From: Labilithrix luteola
Lineage (GTDB): Bacteria > Myxococcota_A > Polyangia > Polyangiales > Polyangiaceae
Direction: 5' to 3'
NCBI RefSeq assembly: GCF_001263205.1
Contig: NZ_CP012333.1
Coordinates: 4,813,001-4,877,000 of the forward strand
Length of the DNA stretch: 64,000 nt
The notes under the pieces are model-generated. The model was given only the letters and a program-made list of their open reading frames with translations, did no database searches and was not told the origin of the DNA. Made by a program: the position numbers and the translations under genes. Below, piece by piece: positions 10,382-19,900 of this stretch (the stretch's first letter is position 1; every line of letters begins with the position of its first letter).

Positions 10382-11793
10382 TGTTCCGCGGTCGCGTCAA
10401 ACACGCGCACTTCATCGGCATCGGTGGCATCGGCATGAGCGGTCTCGCCGAGATCCTCCGCACGATGGAGTTCGACGTCTCCGGTTCGGACCTCAAGCCC
10501 AACGACATCACGCGCCGGCTCGAGACCATGGGCGTTCGGGTCGACGTGGGGCACCGCGCCGAGAACGTCGAGGGCGCCGACGTCGTCGTCTATTCGAGCG
10601 CCATCGATCCGAAGAACCCGGAGATCGCCCGCGCCCGCGAGCTCGAGATCCCGATCATTCCGCGCGCCGAGATGCTCGCCGAGCTGATGCGCGTCAAATA
10701 CTGCGTGCTCATGGCCGGCTCGCACGGCAAGACCACGACCACCTCGCTCGTTGCCACCGTGCTCCGGCACGCCGGGCTCGACCCCACGGTCGTCGTCGGC
10801 GGAAAGGTCAACGCGCTGGGCTCGAACGCACGTCTCGGCGAAGGCGATCTCTTCGTGGCCGAGGCCGACGAGAGCGACGGCTCGTTCCTCAAGCTCACGC
10901 CCACGATCGGCGTCATCACGAACATCGACGCCGAACACCTCGATCACTACGGCACGCACGAGAACGTCAAAGACGCGTTCGTGCAGTTCGCCAACAAGAT
11001 CCCGTTCTACGGCCTCGCCGTGCTCTGCATCGATCATCCGCACGTGCAGGCGATCCTTCCGCGCATCGCTCGCCGGCACGTGACCTACGGCGTGTCGCGC
11101 CAGGCGGACTATCGCGCGAAGAACCCCGTCTTCAACGGGCTCGAGACGCACTTCGAAGCGTTCCGTCGCGGAGAGTCGCTCGGCGCGTTCACAGTGCGCA
11201 TGCCCGGTCACCACAACGTGCTCAACGCGCTCGCGGTCATCGCCGTGGCCGACGAGCTCGAGGTGCCGCTCGACGCCGTGCGCGAAGCGATCTCGCGTTT
11301 CCACGGCGTGCAGCGCCGCTTCACCGTCGTCGGCCAGCCTTCGCTCGTTCGCGAGGGCAAGAAGGGCGACGTCATGGTCATCGACGACTACGGGCACCAC
11401 CCGGCAGAGATCGAAGCCACGCTCGACGCTGCGCAGAAGGGCTTCGATCGGCGCGTGGTCGTCGCGTTCCAGCCGCACCGCTACACGCGTACGGCATCGC
11501 TCTTCGAGGACTTCACCCGCGCGTTCAACAAGGCCGACCTCGTGATCGTCACCGAGGTGTATGCCGCCGGCGAAAAGCCCATCGAGGGAGCAACCGGGCA
11601 GGCGCTCGTCGACGCGATCCGCGCGCACGGCCATCACAACGTTCGCTTCATCGCCGACAAGAAGCAGGTGACGAGCGAGCTGCTCGACGAGGTGCGCCCG
11701 AACGACCTGGTCATCGCGCTCGGCGCCGGTGACATCAACGCGAGCGCTCGCGAGCTCGTTGCGGCGCTCGAAAACGAGGGGGCGAATCGATGA
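10381..11793 (+). CDS. murC: UDP-MurNAc:L-Ala ligase MurC
   Basis: First Mur ligase of the cytoplasmic pathway, adding L-Ala to UDP-MurNAc. The 470-residue protein begins with the GIGGIGMSGLAE dinucleotide-like fold, has the P-loop AGSHGKTTTT with Lys117, the segment EADESDGSFL and the C-terminal FQPHRYTRTASLFEDF stretch characteristic of MurC. It overlaps murG by one base and ftsQ by 4 bp (ATGA). In many dcw clusters murB and ddl come next; here ftsQ follows at once. Confidence 0.97.
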   Translation: MFRGRVKHAHFIGIGGIGMSGLAEILRTMEFDVSGSDLKPNDITRRLETMGVRVDVGHRAENVEGADVVVYSSAIDPKNPEIARARELEIPIIPRAEMLAELMRVKYCVLMAGSHGKTTTTSLVATVLRHAGLDPTVVVGGKVNALGSNARLGEGDLFVAEADESDGSFLKLTPTIGVITNIDAEHLDHYGTHENVKDAFVQFANKIPFYGLAVLCIDHPHVQAILPRIARRHVTYGVSRQADYRAKNPVFNGLETHFEAFRRGESLGAFTVRMPGHHNVLNALAVIAVADELEVPLDAVREAISRFHGVQRRFTVVGQPSLVREGKKGDVMVIDDYGHHPAEIEATLDAAQKGFDRRVVVAFQPHRYTRTASLFEDFTRAFNKADLVIVTEVYAAGEKPIEGATGQALVDAIRAHGHHNVRFIADKKQVTSELLDEVRPNDLVIALGAGDINASARELVAALENEGANR

Positions 11794-12677
11794 ACGCCAA
11801 TCTGCCGCCGCCGAGCATGCGCAACACGCGTCGCAAGCCTCGCGAAGTCGAGGCCGTCGACGGGACCGTGCTGCCGCCGGTGGCTCCGAAGCCCAGCGTT
11901 CCTCCGCGCGCGTCCAAGTCCGCCTCGTCGGCGATGCGCGTCGTGTGGGGCGTTCTCGGTTTCGCCCTCGTCGTCGGCATCGGTGGCACCGTGGCTTGGG
12001 CCGCGCGCCACTACGTCAAGACGAGCCCGCGCTTTGCCATCGCCGAGGTCGTGACCACCGGCGGCAAGCGCCGCACGCCCGACGACCTCATGGCCACGGC
12101 CGGCGTCGTGAAGGGCGAGAACGTCTTCTCGACGGACCTCGACGCCGCCCGCGATCGCCTTCTCGCCGACCCGTGGATCAGCGACGCGATGTTGTCGCGC
12201 CAGCTCCCGGGGACGATCTTCCTGCACGTCAACGAGCGCGAAGCGGCAGGCCTCATCGTGAGCGGCAACGACACCTACCTGGTCACGCGCGAAGGCGTCG
12301 TGATCAAGCGCGTCGAGGCCGGCGATCCGACTGATTTCTACGTCGTCACCGGCGTGCCCATCCAGCAGCTGGTCGACGATCGCGAGGGAGCTACGCGCAC
12401 CATTCGCCGTGCGCTCGATCTGGCGTCGGACTACGACCATGCCCCGCTCGCTCAGCGTTCGCCTCTCCAAGAGGTCCACGTCGAGTCGAACGGCGAGATG
12501 ACGCTCGTGGTCGGCAAGAGCACCGTGTCGCTCCACATGGGCGCACCGCCGTATCGCCGAAAGCTCGAACAGGCGGTGCGCGTGGTTGCGGAGCTCGATC
12601 GACGAGGCGCCAAGCCCGACGCGATCATGCTCGACAACGAGGCGCGGCCCGATCGCGTCGTCGTCCGAATGCGCTGA
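11790..12677 (+). CDS. ftsQ: Cell division protein FtsQ (POTRA domain)
   Basis: Bitopic divisome scaffold that links FtsL/FtsB and the wall synthases. The 295-residue protein has a basic, Pro-rich cytoplasmic tail, one membrane helix at about 50-70, a POTRA domain (about 78-150; FAIAEVVTTGGKRRTPDDLM) and the beta domain typical of FtsQ. Sequence conservation in this family is low, so the call rests on architecture and position after murC. The ATG overlaps murC by 4 bp. It ends 9 bp from the stop of a convergent gene, so the dcw operon stops here instead of running into ftsA. Confidence 0.9.
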   Translation: MNANLPPPSMRNTRRKPREVEAVDGTVLPPVAPKPSVPPRASKSASSAMRVVWGVLGFALVVGIGGTVAWAARHYVKTSPRFAIAEVVTTGGKRRTPDDLMATAGVVKGENVFSTDLDAARDRLLADPWISDAMLSRQLPGTIFLHVNEREAAGLIVSGNDTYLVTREGVVIKRVEAGDPTDFYVVTGVPIQQLVDDREGATRTIRRALDLASDYDHAPLAQRSPLQEVHVESNGEMTLVVGKSTVSLHMGAPPYRRKLEQAVRVVAELDRRGAKPDAIMLDNEARPDRVVVRMR

Positions 12678-12686
12678 CGCGCCCGC

Positions 12687-13793
12687 TCAGCGACGGGGCG
12701 GACTCGCGAGAAAATCCCGCATTCGTTCGAGTTCCTCCGCGAGCCCGCGCGTGAACGCCTTGTCTCGCGGGGCGCGACCGGCCACGTAGCCCGACGTCAC
12801 CTCGAGGTCAGTTTCCTTCGCGGTGACGTTGGTCCAGCCAATCACGTGTGACCGCCAGAGGATCGGTAGCGCGTAGTAACCGAGCTTGCGCTTCGCCTGG
12901 GGCGTGTAGGCCTCGAAGCGATAGGCCCAGCCCCAGAAGATCTCGAAGCGATGCCGATCCCAGACGACGGGATCGAAGGGAGCGAGCAAGCGAACGCGAT
13001 CGGCGTCGTCGACGACCTCGCTCGGATCTTCGCCCTCGGGCCAGTACCACGTCACGCCATCGACGACCGCCCGAGGAAGTTCGCGTCGTGCCGATGCCAG
13101 CGCCGTGCTGAGCGCCTTGACGAGCTGCGGCGCGCCGAACCGAAGACGCGAGACGAGCGCGCGGAGACTCTTGTCGGGCATGGGCGCGTACTTCGCGACC
13201 GCAATGGCAACGAGGGCTTCCGCCTTGGCTTTCGGATCGCGCGCCTCGTCTGCACGAAGCTCTTCGTCGTCACGCGCTGCATAGACGCGAATGCCGCCTT
13301 CACGCTTCACGACACGCAAGAGCCCGCGGTAGTGCATGCGCTCGAGGAGCTGGGTGGTCGCGTTCGACGACCCTCCCCAGTAGTTCGTCACGCTGCCGTG
13401 CGCGAAGCGCTGATCGACCTCGCGCGGGTGCACCTCACCGCGCTCTTTCACGAACGCGAGCACGTTCTTGGCGCGCGCTCGCGTGGTGCGGTCCCAAGGG
13501 TGCCGCGGCGTTCTCGGAAGCATGAGGCCGAGGTATCGGCGAGGCATGAAGCCGTAGTTGACGAAGTAGTCTTCTTCGACCGACAGCGTCGGGTAGAGCC
13601 GCTCGAGATCGCCGGCGTGATAGCCGGCGACGCGATGTCGGAGCGTGAGATCCTGCGCGCGCGCCGGCGCACGGATGGGGTCGGCTTGGACGAAGCCTAG
13701 CTTGTCGATGGCCGCTTCGAGCGAGGTCGGCGCAAAGAGGCTGCGGCCGACCGCGTGACGTCGCAAGCGCTCGAGGGTGAGAGCGGAAGGCAT
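12687..13793 (-). CDS. YcaQ/AlkX-like DNA glycosylase, winged-helix protein
   Basis: A 368-residue protein of the winged-helix family that includes AlkZ and YcaQ, glycosylases that remove bulky alkylated bases and unhook interstrand crosslinks. The N-terminal stretch has LGFVQADPI, with Gln36-Ala-Asp38 at the place of the catalytic Q-x-D motif of the YcaQ/AlkX branch (Q-x-Q in AlkZ). Next come QDLTLRHRV and the EDYFVNYGFMPRRY region seen across the family. It is read convergently to ftsQ and is one of three minus-strand genes lying between ftsQ and ftsA. Function is assigned by family; the crosslink substrate is an inference. Confidence 0.82.
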   Translation of the reverse strand: MPSALTLERLRRHAVGRSLFAPTSLEAAIDKLGFVQADPIRAPARAQDLTLRHRVAGYHAGDLERLYPTLSVEEDYFVNYGFMPRRYLGLMLPRTPRHPWDRTTRARAKNVLAFVKERGEVHPREVDQRFAHGSVTNYWGGSSNATTQLLERMHYRGLLRVVKREGGIRVYAARDDEELRADEARDPKAKAEALVAIAVAKYAPMPDKSLRALVSRLRFGAPQLVKALSTALASARRELPRAVVDGVTWYWPEGEDPSEVVDDADRVRLLAPFDPVVWDRHRFEIFWGWAYRFEAYTPQAKRKLGYYALPILWRSHVIGWTNVTAKETDLEVTSGYVAGRAPRDKAFTRGLAEELERMRDFLASPPRR

Positions 13794-13823
13794 CGGGCGA
13801 GCGCGATTCTACGTCAACGAATC

Positions 13824-14486
13824 TCAGCGCGGCAGGCGGCGCTCGAGCTCTTCCGGAAGCGCGGTGAAGTCAGTGACGGCGTAGCGCGCTCCGGCATCGA
13901 GGAGCGTGCGCGCTGGATTGTTCGTGGTGATCCCGACGACGAACATTCCCGCCGACACGGCGCTGCGCACACCGTTGGCGGCGTCTTCGAAAGCGACGCA
14001 CTCCTCGGGCGCGATTTCGAGACGTCGTGCCGCCTCGAGAAACACGTGGGGCGCGGGTTTCCCCGGGAGGTGCTCGGCAGCGACGACGACGTCGAAGCGC
14101 TCGAGGAGCTCCAGGCCCTCGAGGACCATCGCGCGATTGGCGGGCGGCGCCGAGCTCGCGACGGCAAGCCGAACGCCGCCTGCGTGGAGACGGTCGAGGA
14201 GTGCGAGTGCACCGGCGACCGGCGCAAGGTGCGGTCGGTACATCGCGCGGTACGCGATTTCCTTCTCTTCGCCGAGCGTGGCGATCTCCTCGGCGCTGAC
14301 CGAGCGCCCCAAGAGCCTTGGAAAGATGTCCTCGTTCTTCAGTCCGTTGAACGACTGGAACAGCACCTCATCCATGTCGTGGCCGAGCTTCTTCGCGAGA
14401 TCACGCCAGGCGTCGAAGTGGAATCGGATGTCGTCGACGAGCGTGCCGTTAAGGTCGAAGACGGCGCCTCGAAAGCGATCGGCCAT
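13824..14486 (-). CDS. HAD-family phosphatase, beta-phosphoglucomutase-like subclass
   Basis: A 220-residue haloacid dehalogenase-type enzyme with a helical cap. Motif I is FDLNGTLVDD with nucleophile Asp11. The usual second Asp, which acts as acid/base in phosphatases and phosphoglucomutases, is Asn13. Motif II is the Ser of AVASSAPP, motif III the Lys of GKPAPHVF, and motif IV the Asp pair region CVAFEDAANGV. A group of HAD proteins with DLNGT in motif I is known, so the Asn may be a subfamily trait. The substrate cannot be told from sequence. It starts upstream of the YcaQ-like gene on the same strand with a 30-bp gap. Confidence 0.85.
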   Translation of the reverse strand: MADRFRGAVFDLNGTLVDDIRFHFDAWRDLAKKLGHDMDEVLFQSFNGLKNEDIFPRLLGRSVSAEEIATLGEEKEIAYRAMYRPHLAPVAGALALLDRLHAGGVRLAVASSAPPANRAMVLEGLELLERFDVVVAAEHLPGKPAPHVFLEAARRLEIAPEECVAFEDAANGVRSAVSAGMFVVGITTNNPARTLLDAGARYAVTDFTALPEELERRLPR

Positions 14487-14537
14487 GCCTTTCGATAGTC
14501 GAGGCGCGCGATTCGCGCACGCAGAACGGCGAGCTCT

Positions 14538-15377
14538 TCAGCGCGCGCCGGTCGAGCTGCAGGTGAGCTCGTGCGATCGCTCTTCCATCGCGTCGATGTC
14601 GTCACTGACGGCAAGCGAGATGGTGACGTTCTGTCCGCCGTTCTGGACGAAGTCGGCCGGGAAGTTCACGCGGTAGTAGGCGCTCGACGAACCGCCGGAG
14701 ACGCGGATCCACTCCGAGTCGCTTTCCTCGCCGTCGTTCTGGCCGAGGCGCACCTTGGAGACGCCGCTCACGTTGAGTGACGAGGAGCTCGTGAGGAACA
14801 TCTGGCCGGTGCCCGGCGCCTTGAGCTCGATGTTCGCGCGAATGTCGCCGTAGCCTCGCGTGGACTGGCACGTGATGGCGGTACCACCCGCGACGCTCGC
14901 CGGCTTTCCGGGATCGGTGCCGATCTCTTCCACTTCGGCGACCTGGCTCGAGCTCGCGTAGGTCATGTCGAAGTCGTTCGCGTACTCGTCGCTGTGGAAC
15001 GAGACCTTCGAGCCGCGAACCTTGTACGTCCAGGTCGAGAGGGCGTTGCCCGAGTGGAGGTTGAGCGTGAGCTTGCCGCGCGACGCGGTGTACGTGCCGT
15101 CGATGTAGCTGATGGAGTCGTCGGGGAACGCCGGCCCGCGGTACATCTGGACTTCGTACGTTCCGCCGCTCTTCAGAACGAGCTGCTTGAACATCGAGAA
15201 GCTGTGCGTGCCCGAGAGCTTGTACGTGCCCGTCTTGAGGGCATCAATGACGGCATCTTCACTCGTGGCGGGATTCTCGTCGTCGGTTGCGGCGCAACCC
15301 ACGAGGGCGGTGGCCGCCGAGGCGCCCGAAAGAACGGTGAGCAGCGCGAGGGCGTAGGCGCGGAGCGGCTTCGTCAT
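14538..15377 (-). CDS. Putative lipoprotein of unknown function
   Basis: A 279-residue protein with a clear lipoprotein signal: basic N terminus, hydrophobic stretch and lipobox LVGC with Cys28. ATG at 15377 was chosen over one 14 codons upstream because it places the signal peptide at the N terminus. The mature part is rich in Ser, Thr, Tyr and Gly, contains phrases such as GTYKLSGTHSF and DGTYTASRGKLTLNL that suggest an all-beta lipocalin-like fold, and ends in a Cys-containing segment. No family is recognised. It is divergent from ftsA. Confidence 0.75.
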   Translation of the reverse strand: MTKPLRAYALALLTVLSGASAATALVGCAATDDENPATSEDAVIDALKTGTYKLSGTHSFSMFKQLVLKSGGTYEVQMYRGPAFPDDSISYIDGTYTASRGKLTLNLHSGNALSTWTYKVRGSKVSFHSDEYANDFDMTYASSSQVAEVEEIGTDPGKPASVAGGTAITCQSTRGYGDIRANIELKAPGTGQMFLTSSSSLNVSGVSKVRLGQNDGEESDSEWIRVSGGSSSAYYRVNFPADFVQNGGQNVTISLAVSDDIDAMEERSHELTCSSTGAR

Positions 15378-15781
15378 GGTGACGGTGGAGTAGCGCGAAA
15401 AAGGCGACGGGCCACCCACAGCTTCTTACATCGGGTGACAAAATGATCTAACCGGCCGAAAATACTCGCGAAGCACTGCACAAAAAAGCGACCCGTGGTT
15501 CGTGGAGCACTGCACAAAAAAACGACCGGGGTTGGTGATGGGGCCTATCCCGAAGGTGAGGGAGGACCTGCTCGGCTGACCTCCCGGGGCCTTCGCCTTC
15601 AGCGAAAAAATCGCGTTCGGCGCGTTTTCTCCGTTCAGGGCGCCGGCGGGCGCGCAAAACAGCGCGCGGAGGCCAAATCGCGGCTTCACGTGAAGCTCCT
15701 TGAAATTCAGGCGTTTCACGATCCGGGCCCGCTCGGGCGGCGAGCTCAAATGATCACTTATTTGGCCCACCCCAACTGACT
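15378..15781. other. 404-bp divergent intergenic region upstream of ftsA
   Basis: No convincing gene is seen. The region separates the minus-strand lipoprotein from ftsA and must hold both promoters, since ftsA is cut off from the murC-ftsQ operon. It contains two tandem copies of a 34-bp unit (15473-15540), a short hairpin with GGGAGG and CCTCCC arms near 15558-15585, and a perfect 14-bp palindrome GCTTCACGTGAAGC at 15683-15696. Base composition is visibly more AT-rich than in the genes. No clear -35/-10 pair could be fixed. Confidence 0.7.
15473..15540. repeat. Two tandem copies of a 34-bp unit upstream of ftsA
   Basis: Copy 1 (15473-15506) and copy 2 (15507-15540) each start with GCACTGCACAAAAAA, followed by a CGACC block and then a GT-rich end. 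The first 20 bases differ at one position and the last 14 are more diverged. The A-tracts recur 34 bp apart, about three helical turns, so proteins bound to both copies would sit on the same face of the DNA. Confidence 0.75.
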
Positions 15782-17101
15782 ATGCGATTGCCGATTGGGA
15801 TGAGCACGATGGCTTCGCAAGGGGAGATCGTCGTCGGCCTCGACATTGGCACGACGAAAGTTTGTGCCGTGGTGGGCGAGATTGCCGAGGACGGAATCAC
15901 GATCCTCGGGGTCGGCTCCGTTCCGTGCCGCGGCCTGCGCAAGGGCATCGTCAGCAATATCGACTGGACGGTGCGCTCCATCAAGGACGCGATCGAAGCG
16001 GCGCAGACGATGGCTGGCGTCGAGATTCGGACCGTCTACGCGGGCGTTGCGGGCAGCCACATCCGCTCGCAGTCGTCGGACGGCGTCGCCGCGATCAACG
16101 GCGGTGAGGTGACCCGCGCCGACGTCGAGCGCGTGCTCGAAGGCGCCCGCGCCATTCCGGTCGACGCCGACCGCCAGATCCTCCACGTCCTGCCGCGCGA
16201 GTACATCGTCGACATCCAGGACGGCATCCGTGACCCGATCGGTATGAGCGGCGTTCGCCTCGGCGCGAAGGTCAACCTCGTCACCGCCGCCACGAGCTGC
16301 GTGCAGAACGTCATCCGTTGCGCCGAGCGCTGCGGTCTCGTCGTCGCCGACGTGGTCCTCGAGGCTCTCGCGAGCTCCGAAGCGATCCTCTCGGACGACG
16401 AGCGCGAGATTGGCGCGGCGGTCGTCGACATCGGCGGCGGCACCACGGACATCGTTCTCTACGTCGACGGCGGCATCGCGCACGCGAGCGTCATTCCCGT
16501 CGGCGGCAACAACATCACGAACGACATCGCCGCGGGGCTTCGCACCCCGATGGCCGAGGCCGATCGCCTGAAGCGTCTCTACGGATGCGCGCTCGGGCGC
16601 ATGGTCGCCGACGACGAAGAAATCGAAGTCCCCGGCGTCGGTGGTCAGAAGCCGCGCCGCACTCCGCGTCGCGTGCTCAGCGACATCATCGAGCCGCGCG
16701 TCGAAGAGATCTTCGCGGTCGTTCGCAAGCGTATCGAGGACACCGGCATGCTCGAGCAACTCTCGGCAGGCGTGGTCCTCACGGGCGGTGCGGTGCTCCT
16801 CGAAGGAACGACCGAGCTCGCCGAAGAGGTCCTGGGCATGCCGGTTCGCATCGGCTTCCCGACGGGCGTGCGTGGCATCACGCAGCTCGTCCACGGACCG
16901 CAGTACGCCGCGGGCGTCGGCCTCGTAAAGTATGGTGCGCAGGCGATCGCCGACGCGCACGCGCGAGCCGCCGCTCCGGCTCAGTCGATGATGCGCATGA
17001 CGGCCGCCGCTGCGAAGAAGGGCGTCGTCGAAGAGGAGCCGGCACTGGTTTCTCCGAAGTCGCAATCCAAGTTCTGGGAGTGGCTCAAGGCGGCCTTCTG
17101 A
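15782..17101 (+). CDS. ftsA: Cell division actin homologue FtsA
   Basis: Actin-like ATPase that anchors FtsZ to the membrane and signals to the divisome. The 439-residue protein has the phosphate-1 motif IVVGLDIGTTKVCAVVGE, the phosphate-2 motif VVDIGGGTTDIVLY, the adenosine motif VVLTGGAVLLEG, and a C-terminal amphipathic helix ending SKFWEWLKAAF, the membrane-targeting sequence of the family. Three Met codons (15782, 15800, 15809) precede the first strand and none has a strong ribosome site; the longest is given. ftsZ follows after 156 bp. Confidence 0.95.
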   Translation: MRLPIGMSTMASQGEIVVGLDIGTTKVCAVVGEIAEDGITILGVGSVPCRGLRKGIVSNIDWTVRSIKDAIEAAQTMAGVEIRTVYAGVAGSHIRSQSSDGVAAINGGEVTRADVERVLEGARAIPVDADRQILHVLPREYIVDIQDGIRDPIGMSGVRLGAKVNLVTAATSCVQNVIRCAERCGLVVADVVLEALASSEAILSDDEREIGAAVVDIGGGTTDIVLYVDGGIAHASVIPVGGNNITNDIAAGLRTPMAEADRLKRLYGCALGRMVADDEEIEVPGVGGQKPRRTPRRVLSDIIEPRVEEIFAVVRKRIEDTGMLEQLSAGVVLTGGAVLLEGTTELAEEVLGMPVRIGFPTGVRGITQLVHGPQYAAGVGLVKYGAQAIADAHARAAAPAQSMMRMTAAAAKKGVVEEEPALVSPKSQSKFWEWLKAAF

Positions 17102-17257
17102 GCCGTCTCGACCGACCCCGTTTTAGTTTCGAATCCACTTAGACAATCCAACGCATCACCCACCGCTCGCGAGAGGAAGAGGCGCCTCGAGCCAGCGGAT
17201 GCAGTCGCGCCGACGAGCGCGACCCAGAAGTTTCTTTCCCCGGGAGGCACAGGCGTC

Positions 17258-18544
<1,287 letters not shown>

Positions 18545-18566
18545 GAAGCCCTTCGCTTCTCGGTCG

Positions 18567-18605
18567 AAACGCCCGCCCTTCGTTCGAAGTGGTGGGCGTT
18601 TTCGC
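18567..18605 (+). terminator. Intrinsic terminator after ftsZ
   Basis: Inverted repeat with arms AAACGCCCGCC (18567-18577) and GGTGGGCGTTT (18591-18601), paired throughout with one G-T wobble, followed by a short T-containing run. It lies 22 bp after the ftsZ stop and about 20 bp before the end of a convergent gene, so it can serve both. Confidence 0.75.
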
Positions 18606-18624
18606 TTTGTCGAGCGTCTCGTCG

Positions 18625-19551
18625 TCAGCCCACGGTGAGAACGATCTTCCCTCGCTTGTGCGGCTTGCCCGCCAGCATTTCGTGGGCGAGCCGCGCTTCG
18701 GCGAGAGGAAGAACGTCACCCACGTTGAGGGTGAGCTTCCCTTCGTCGACCAGCTTGGCGAGCTCGCGGAGCACGCGCGTGTTCACGTCGACGATGAAGT
18801 AGATGCCCTTCACGCCGCACTCGGCGGCCCTTTTCTCGTCGGGCTTGGCCGCCGAGGACACGAGCACACCGCCATGTGCAAGGACCGAGAACGAGCGGGC
18901 GAGCGTCTCGCCGCCCACGGTATCTATGACCACGTCGACGGCCTTCACGCGATCTTCGAAGTTCGTCGACTGCACGTCGATGATCTCGTCGGCGCCGAGC
19001 GACCGCACGAAGTCGACGTCGCTCGCGAACGCCGTGGCGATGACGGTCGCGCCGGCGCGCTTTGCGAGCTGGAGGGCGAACGCGCCGACGTTGCCGGCCG
19101 CGCCATGGACGAGAACACGCTGGCCGCTCGTGACCTTGGCGTGGTCGAAGAGCATTTCCCAGGCGGTCGTGGCAACGACGGGAATCGACGCCGCGTCGAC
19201 GTCGGTTGCCTTCGCGGGCTTCTTCGCAATCATCGAGGCCTTGGCGACCGCGTATTCGGAATAACCGCCGGTGAACTCGGCATTCGTCACGCCGTAGACC
19301 GCGTCACCGACTGCGATTCCCGTCACGCCGGGGCCAACGTTCTCGACGACGCCCGCGATGTCCGAGCCGAGCGTGAGAGGCAGCTTCTGCTGCAGCGCGC
19401 TTTGCCCGGCGCGAACCCACGCGTCCCACGGACCGACCCCTGCCGCGCCTACGCGAACGAGGACCTCGCCCTCGCCGGGCTGTTCGCGCGCCGTCTCTTC
19501 GATGGCCATCCGATCGATTCCGCCGAACTGATGAACACGTACCGCTTTCAT
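18625..19551 (-). CDS. NADP-dependent quinone-type oxidoreductase (MDR family)
   Basis: A 308-residue medium-chain dehydrogenase/reductase of the zinc-free quinone oxidoreductase group. The N-terminal GroES-like domain reads MKAVRVHQFGG, then GSDIAGVVENVGPGV; the Rossmann domain has VHGAAGNVGAFALQLAKRAG. Catalytic zinc cysteines are lacking (VGPWDAWVRAG replaces the zinc site), so the enzyme probably reduces quinones or enones with NADPH. The gene is convergent to ftsZ and its start opens on a long intergenic region. No partner genes suggest a substrate. Confidence 0.87.
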   Translation of the reverse strand: MKAVRVHQFGGIDRMAIEETAREQPGEGEVLVRVGAAGVGPWDAWVRAGQSALQQKLPLTLGSDIAGVVENVGPGVTGIAVGDAVYGVTNAEFTGGYSEYAVAKASMIAKKPAKATDVDAASIPVVATTAWEMLFDHAKVTSGQRVLVHGAAGNVGAFALQLAKRAGATVIATAFASDVDFVRSLGADEIIDVQSTNFEDRVKAVDVVIDTVGGETLARSFSVLAHGGVLVSSAAKPDEKRAAECGVKGIYFIVDVNTRVLRELAKLVDEGKLTLNVGDVLPLAEARLAHEMLAGKPHKRGKIVLTVG

Positions 19552-19778
19552 GGCTTCCCTCGCTGCCGCCGCACCCTCGTGCGTCGATGGATGGCGGTTT
19601 TGCAGGTCACGTGCCGTCGCTATCCATCGACGTCAACGGCTCGAAATTGGGCGTTTCGCGCGGGGGTCAGGGACCTCGTCAGGCGGGGTGTCGCGATTTC
19701 GAGACCGCTCGTGTCGAGATTCCCGGCACCCGAAGTGAAGACCAAACGGCCCCCTGCCAGCCGGCTACTGCGGCGACC

Positions 19779-19850
19779 ACTTGCGTGGACCGAGGATTTC
19801 GGGGCCCACGATGGGCGAGGGCCCCGAAATCCTCGGTCCCTTGCGCAAGT
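19779..19850. repeat. Perfect 21-bp inverted repeat with outer 7-bp arms
   Basis: The arms at 19787-19807 and 19819-19839 are exact reverse complements over 21 bases (GGACCGAGGATTTCGG then GGCCC), with an 11-base loop. Outside them ACTTGCG (19779-19785) pairs with CGCAAGT (19844-19850). The structure could be a terminator-like stem, a regulatory RNA or an extragenic palindromic element. It has no T-run on either side. Confidence 0.85.
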
Positions 19851-19879
19851 CTGTCGCGAACTCCGTTTGACTATTCAAT

Positions 19880-19900
19880 CAGCGCAACTGAGTTGCGCTG
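19880..19900. promoter_or_regulatory. Operator-like palindrome upstream of a lipoprotein gene
   Basis: CAGCGCAACT and AGTTGCGCTG are exact inverted 10-base arms around a single G. A TTGACT hexamer sits at 19867-19872, just upstream, so the palindrome would overlap a promoter spacer if that is a -35 element. The binding protein is unknown. Confidence 0.5.

Noticed and set aside
15473..15540. Possible CRISPR array
   Set aside because: Only two direct copies with no spacer between them, so this is a plain tandem repeat.
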